From Rhynochetos jubatus (lineage: Eukaryota > Chordata > Aves > Eurypygiformes > Rhynochetidae), in NCBI GenBank assembly GCA_027574665.1, contig CM050656.1, positions 5,641,001-5,705,000 on the forward strand: a stretch of DNA of 64,000 bases, written 5' to 3'. Shown one piece after another: positions 60,056 through 64,000 of the stretch. The notes beneath the pieces were generated by a model. The model was not told the origin of the DNA. It saw nothing but the letters and a program-made list of their open reading frames with translations, and searched no databases. How positions within the stretch are numbered: position 1 is the first letter of the stretch; each line of letters starts with the position of its first letter. The translations under genes were made by a program, and so were the position numbers.

Positions 60056-63000
60056 TCCGGTGCTCTGCAGTTTGTTCCTGGTCTTTGATGCCAGACCCGG
60101 GGCAGGGATTTTTTTTTTTGTTTCCCTACTGGTATTTCACAGAGGCCCAATCCCCCCCGGTTTGGGACGCGGGAGCGGAGATGATGCGCAGCAGTGCCCC
60201 TGCGCTGGGGGGCTCTGGCTGAGGCTGGGAAAGTGGACGGGTGCAGGACCCCGGGGGCTGGGAGAGGTTTGGTTTAACAATGCTCGCTTGCTTTTTGGGT
60301 TCTTATTTTTTTAAAGCATTTCGAATATTCAGCTTTTAGCCAAGGAAAATGATCGTTCTCACCTGTGCCGGGCTGAGGACAAGCTGTGCCGGACCCTCGC
60401 CCTCCCCGCACCCAGCCCACCTGGCTGCAGGAGGAGGGGGGCTTTCAGGGGATAAAAAAGGGGAGGATTTTTACTTTATTTTTGCACCTTGTCCCCCAGG
60501 ATTTCCTCATTAGAGGCCAGAGGAGTTGGGATGCTGGCGTGGCGATGGAGGCTGGCATCCCAAGCTGCAGGTTACGGATCAGGGATGCCTGGGAGAGGAG
60601 CTGGGTCTTGCTACGTCCCGTTGCCGAGGCTGCACCACTGGGAGGTAAGCAAGGGAGGGGAAGGGGTGCGAGTGTCGCCTTAAAAAATACATATATACAC
60701 ATACATAGGCTTGCAGTGGGGGCTGCTGACCCTCAGCAAGGGCGGCTGCGGTGCGGTGGGATACCCTTGCAGGACCCAACTCGGCTCCAGGCTCTGGGCT
60801 GCTGGAGATGGTAAATCCCCGGCAGGGCTGAGCTGGTTCCCTGATGGGCGGTACTGGGGGCTGCTGCAGCCCTTGGGGAAATGCTGGGGCTTTTTAGGTG
60901 TTTAGGTGGGTGGTTGCAAGCGCTGGGTGCCTGGAACGCTCCCAGGAGCTGCTGCCTGAGCCTTGTTCTCCACCTCTGACTAGCTGGGGCAGGACACGGC
61001 TGGCTGCAGTTGTGCAGCTTCTCTCCCTCCTCGAGGGAATGTTCAAGCATGGGCTGAGGGCTCGGGGGGCTTCGGGGGCTGTGAGCCACCCTGGAGCTCT
61101 GCCAGCGCTGCGGGATGCTCCTGCCTGGTACCCACAGCCACGCGACTGCTGCAATTCCAGAGGCGAGAGCCGTGCGGTCACGGATGCTCCTGGAGCAGAA
61201 TCTGCTGGGTTTGGGAACCACCCAGAAAAATCATGGTGCCCGCAGAGCCCATTAGCATGTAATTAACAGTGGGGCGGGGCCAGGCCTGCACTCCCACCCT
61301 TTGCTACCTGTGCAGGTGGGTTAACACCGCAGTGGTCCTCGCAGGGGGGCTGCAGCCGTGCCCTCGCGCTGGTTTTGGTCCAGGCACTCGCGTCCCTCCG
61401 TGCCTTGCAGAAAGTAGTTGTCTGTCCTGTGGAAATACGACCCCCAAGGGTAATTAGGTGAAGCTGATGAGGATGCTCCCGGCACCCCAGGGCCACCCCT
61501 GCCCACGCTGCCCATGCAGGCAGCGCTTGGCTGCCCGAAGCGATGGGCAGCATTGCTGCCCGTTGTGTTTTCAGTGTGGAAAAGCCCTTCCCATCGGTTC
61601 TTACTGGGTTGCAGGCTAATTTTACTAAACGCCGCCATGAGAAACTGCCAGGTTCCCTCCTCTGAATGTCTCCTGAGCCCAACCTTAGGGATAATTGTCT
61701 CCCCCATTAGTTTTCATTAAGTTAAATGCGGGAGGAGGATCTGAACAACCAGGGGCTCCGGGCTGCGCACGGCGTGTACTTGCTGGCACGATGAGCGCAG
61801 CCCGTCGGGTTGGATTTTGCCATGGGAGCAGACCAGGGGAAGGTGGTGTGGAGCGGTGGAGCCCGGATGGCACACGGTGCGTCATCCTGAGAGCTCTCCT
61901 CCGGGCAGGCAGGCACCGCCGGGTCTTCATCTCCGACTCCAGCCGCCCTGTCCTTGCGTGGTCTGCTTCCACGGCTGCCGCTCATTAAAAGTTAATGCCG
62001 GGCTCCTGGTCCGTGCTGAGGTAATGCCATTCATCTGCTGACGAGCCTTTATAACTTATTGATGCCAGCCCAGATGTGCCTCCGTGACCCATTGTCCTGC
62101 TCTCGGTGGGCCCATTCCAGCTGCGGCCGAAGGAACAAGCAGGTGAACCGCAGCACGCGTAGCATGCGCGGGCAGCCCGCCGCAGGCGCACGGCTGTCCG
62201 TGGAAAGGGGGTTGCTCTGCAGAGGCTGTGGCCCACAGACCTTGTACCTGCACCACAATGGACCACCCTGAGCATCCGGGCCCAGGTGCCAGCTCTGCGC
62301 CCCTCCCGTTCCCCTCCCGGACCTCGGAGGGGCTCACCCAGCGCAGAGACCAGCTGCTCCTTCAGCGACACGCGTGTCCTGCTGCCCCCATCACCGCAGG
62401 CGAGATCGGCTGCGCCCCGAGCAAACCAGCTACGTGGTCCTGCGTGCTGGGGTACGGTCCCCTCATCTCACGCAGCTTCCTGCTGCCTCTGGTAAGCCGC
62501 CGACGCCTCGTTCCCCTGCTGACCGTCCCACGTTTCACACTCCTCTTGTTCTGCCCTCGCCCATCCCTCCCTGCGCTTGTGCTTTGTCTCTGCTCAGTCC
62601 CGGAGATGGCAGGACTCCAGCTTCGCTTTCTCCTCCCACCCCATCCCAACAGAGACGCTTTCGAAGGGACGTAAAGGCACCTAAAGGGACTTGTCGCGCT
62701 CCCACGCAGACCATCTTCAGACACCTCCTGGAGGCACACGAGGCGTTTCGTCCCCCACGCCCCCTCTCCTCCAGCACCCTTCCTTAGCGAACCCACTCCG
62801 CTCAGGAACGACAGACAGGTAATACTGCCAGGCTGGAAGGGCGAGGGGACGTCAACAGCCCGCAGGCTGATCCGTGTGACACAGCAGAGCCAACAGCCCG
62901 AGACAGAAACACGACCGCAACAGTCTGCACCGCGCACGAGCGTTACGAAAACCTCTTCCCAAATAACTGGGTGCAAATCAGAGGCCTGATCAGATTCAGA

Positions 63001-64000
63001 CCGATGAGCTGCACCAGGCATCCCTCGCGCAGGCGGAATTAGCACGAGTTAGATCAACGTGACACGTGCTGTTGAGGGATTCGTCGCTTTAGCTTCCGGC
63101 CGGCGCATCGCAACCGAACGGCGCAACCGCGGCTCTCGAACCTGACCGGTGAAAACCTGTTCTCTGCCGCCTGCGGAGCGGAGCTGCCTGACGGACTGAG
63201 CGAGACACGCAACTGGGTGTTCATCCAGATGGCCAGAGATCGCAGAGCGCAGCCTCTGACACGGAGGCGAGCTGAGTCTCTTGGAAAGATGCTCTTCCCC
63301 GCCTTAAAATAGCGCAGGCTGTCCTACTCCTTCCCATGTACTGGGGGGGATCGGTGCAGAACTACAGAACATCCTACGTTTGGCTGGCGCTAATTCAGCC
63401 TTCGTTTTACAAAAACCACACTCACCCTCCCCATCCTAAAAGGGATACGCTTCCCGCTCCGTTAGCTCTGTGCGGCAGGAAGAAATCCTTCGTGGTTTTA
63501 GCGGCAAGCACCAGCTACCCCGCACCAAGGTTTCGCACGCTACGTTCTACGCCACCCTCCCAAACTGGCTAAGTCTCTTCCATCCGGGACTGGGGGCTAA
63601 AAGGTCCCGAGGAAGCAATCTCACCGACGAAGCGCTGCGGGAACGAAGCGCAGGGCAGCGCGGCCCATCCCGCAGCAGCCAGGAGCGGAGCAGAGCAAAA
63701 GCCGGGCGGGATGGAAGAGGCTGGTGTCTCGGGCTCCCCGCGTGACGCCCCGAGCCTCTTCCCCGTGCGGTCGGAGGTGCTCGAAGCAAGCTGGGAAAAC
63801 AGGGGCGAGCGCAGCTCCGCGCAGAGCAGGCCCGGAGCGGAACCTGTGCGGAGGAATAACGGCCGGCCTGCGGTCTCTCTAGGCGAGCGCGGGAGGGTGC
63901 GTTCGATGGCTCTAACCCGAATCCAGAGGGGAGCCCCTACAGTGAAAGGGTTTCCCCACACGCTAGTTTAACCAATAATTCTTACTTTTGGTAACAATGA
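60056..64000. other. 3' flanking region, no gene recognised
   Basis: No domain-bearing frame or spliced set was found on either strand. From about 61700 onward the + strand becomes C/A-rich rather than G/T-rich, and CpGs increase at 63600-63930. By human synteny as I recall it, MRPL37 lies tail-to-tail with SSBP3, so untranslated or intronic sequence of a minus-strand neighbour may be present. I could not recognise any of its exons. AT-rich patches at 61610-61740 and 61980-62065 may be non-coding elements. Confidence 0.5.

Noticed and set aside
61985-63045. Minus-strand frames considered as exons of a convergent neighbour such as MRPL37
   Set aside because: None of the translations resembles a mitochondrial ribosomal protein, and no consistent splice chain could be built.
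1-64000. CRISPR arrays, bacterial operons, tRNA/rRNA genes, viral insertions
   Set aside because: No direct-repeat/spacer structure, no dense prokaryotic coding, no cloverleaf or A/B box pair, and no retroviral-type gene remnant was recognised. The split gene with GT-AG introns shows a vertebrate nuclear locus.

Overview
The window is vertebrate nuclear DNA. A compact, GC-rich locus with many G and C runs, together with the protein sequence, points to a bird or another sauropsid. That placement is inference, because only the gene identity can be read directly. The window holds one complete protein-coding gene on the + strand, SSBP3 (single-stranded DNA-binding protein 3, also called SSDP1). 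I assembled 18 coding exons from 5951 to 57930. Every junction is GT-AG and the joined frame encodes 388 residues, the length I remember for the longest mammalian isoform. No other gene could be supported.

Layout: 1-~4990 is 5' flanking DNA without a recognisable gene. About 4990-6900 is a CpG island with CCAAT boxes, a perfect 31-bp inverted repeat, a likely uORF and exons 1-3. Exon 4 (7168-7252) completes the N-terminal LUFS/LisH domain. Intron 4 (33.1 kb) then separates this domain from the Pro/Gly/Met-rich remainder, which lies on 14 small exons between 40398 and 57930. Introns 4 and 5 contain AT-rich islands that look like conserved non-coding elements, secondary CpG clusters, and a ~720-bp pentanucleotide minisatellite (44430-45152). 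The 3' UTR runs from 57931 to about 60055, with several poly(A) signals and G-quadruplex-capable tracts. The stretch 60056-64000 is 3' flanking DNA in which the base skew appears to reverse.

Family knowledge: SSBP proteins bind LDB1/CLIM through the LUFS domain and protect it from turnover. The resulting complexes bridge LIM-homeodomain, LMO and GATA factors at enhancers. The Pro/Gly-rich C-terminal part acts in transactivation.

Points most worth checking: a 108-bp intron 8 that is stop-free and in frame (exitron-like), the perfect hairpin in the promoter island, the AT-rich block around exon 14, an RFX-type X-box and a SOX-dimer-type palindrome in intron 4, the pentamer array, and the 3' UTR G4 tracts. 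I found no mobile element, RNA gene or CRISPR array, and nothing I would call a new multi-gene system.
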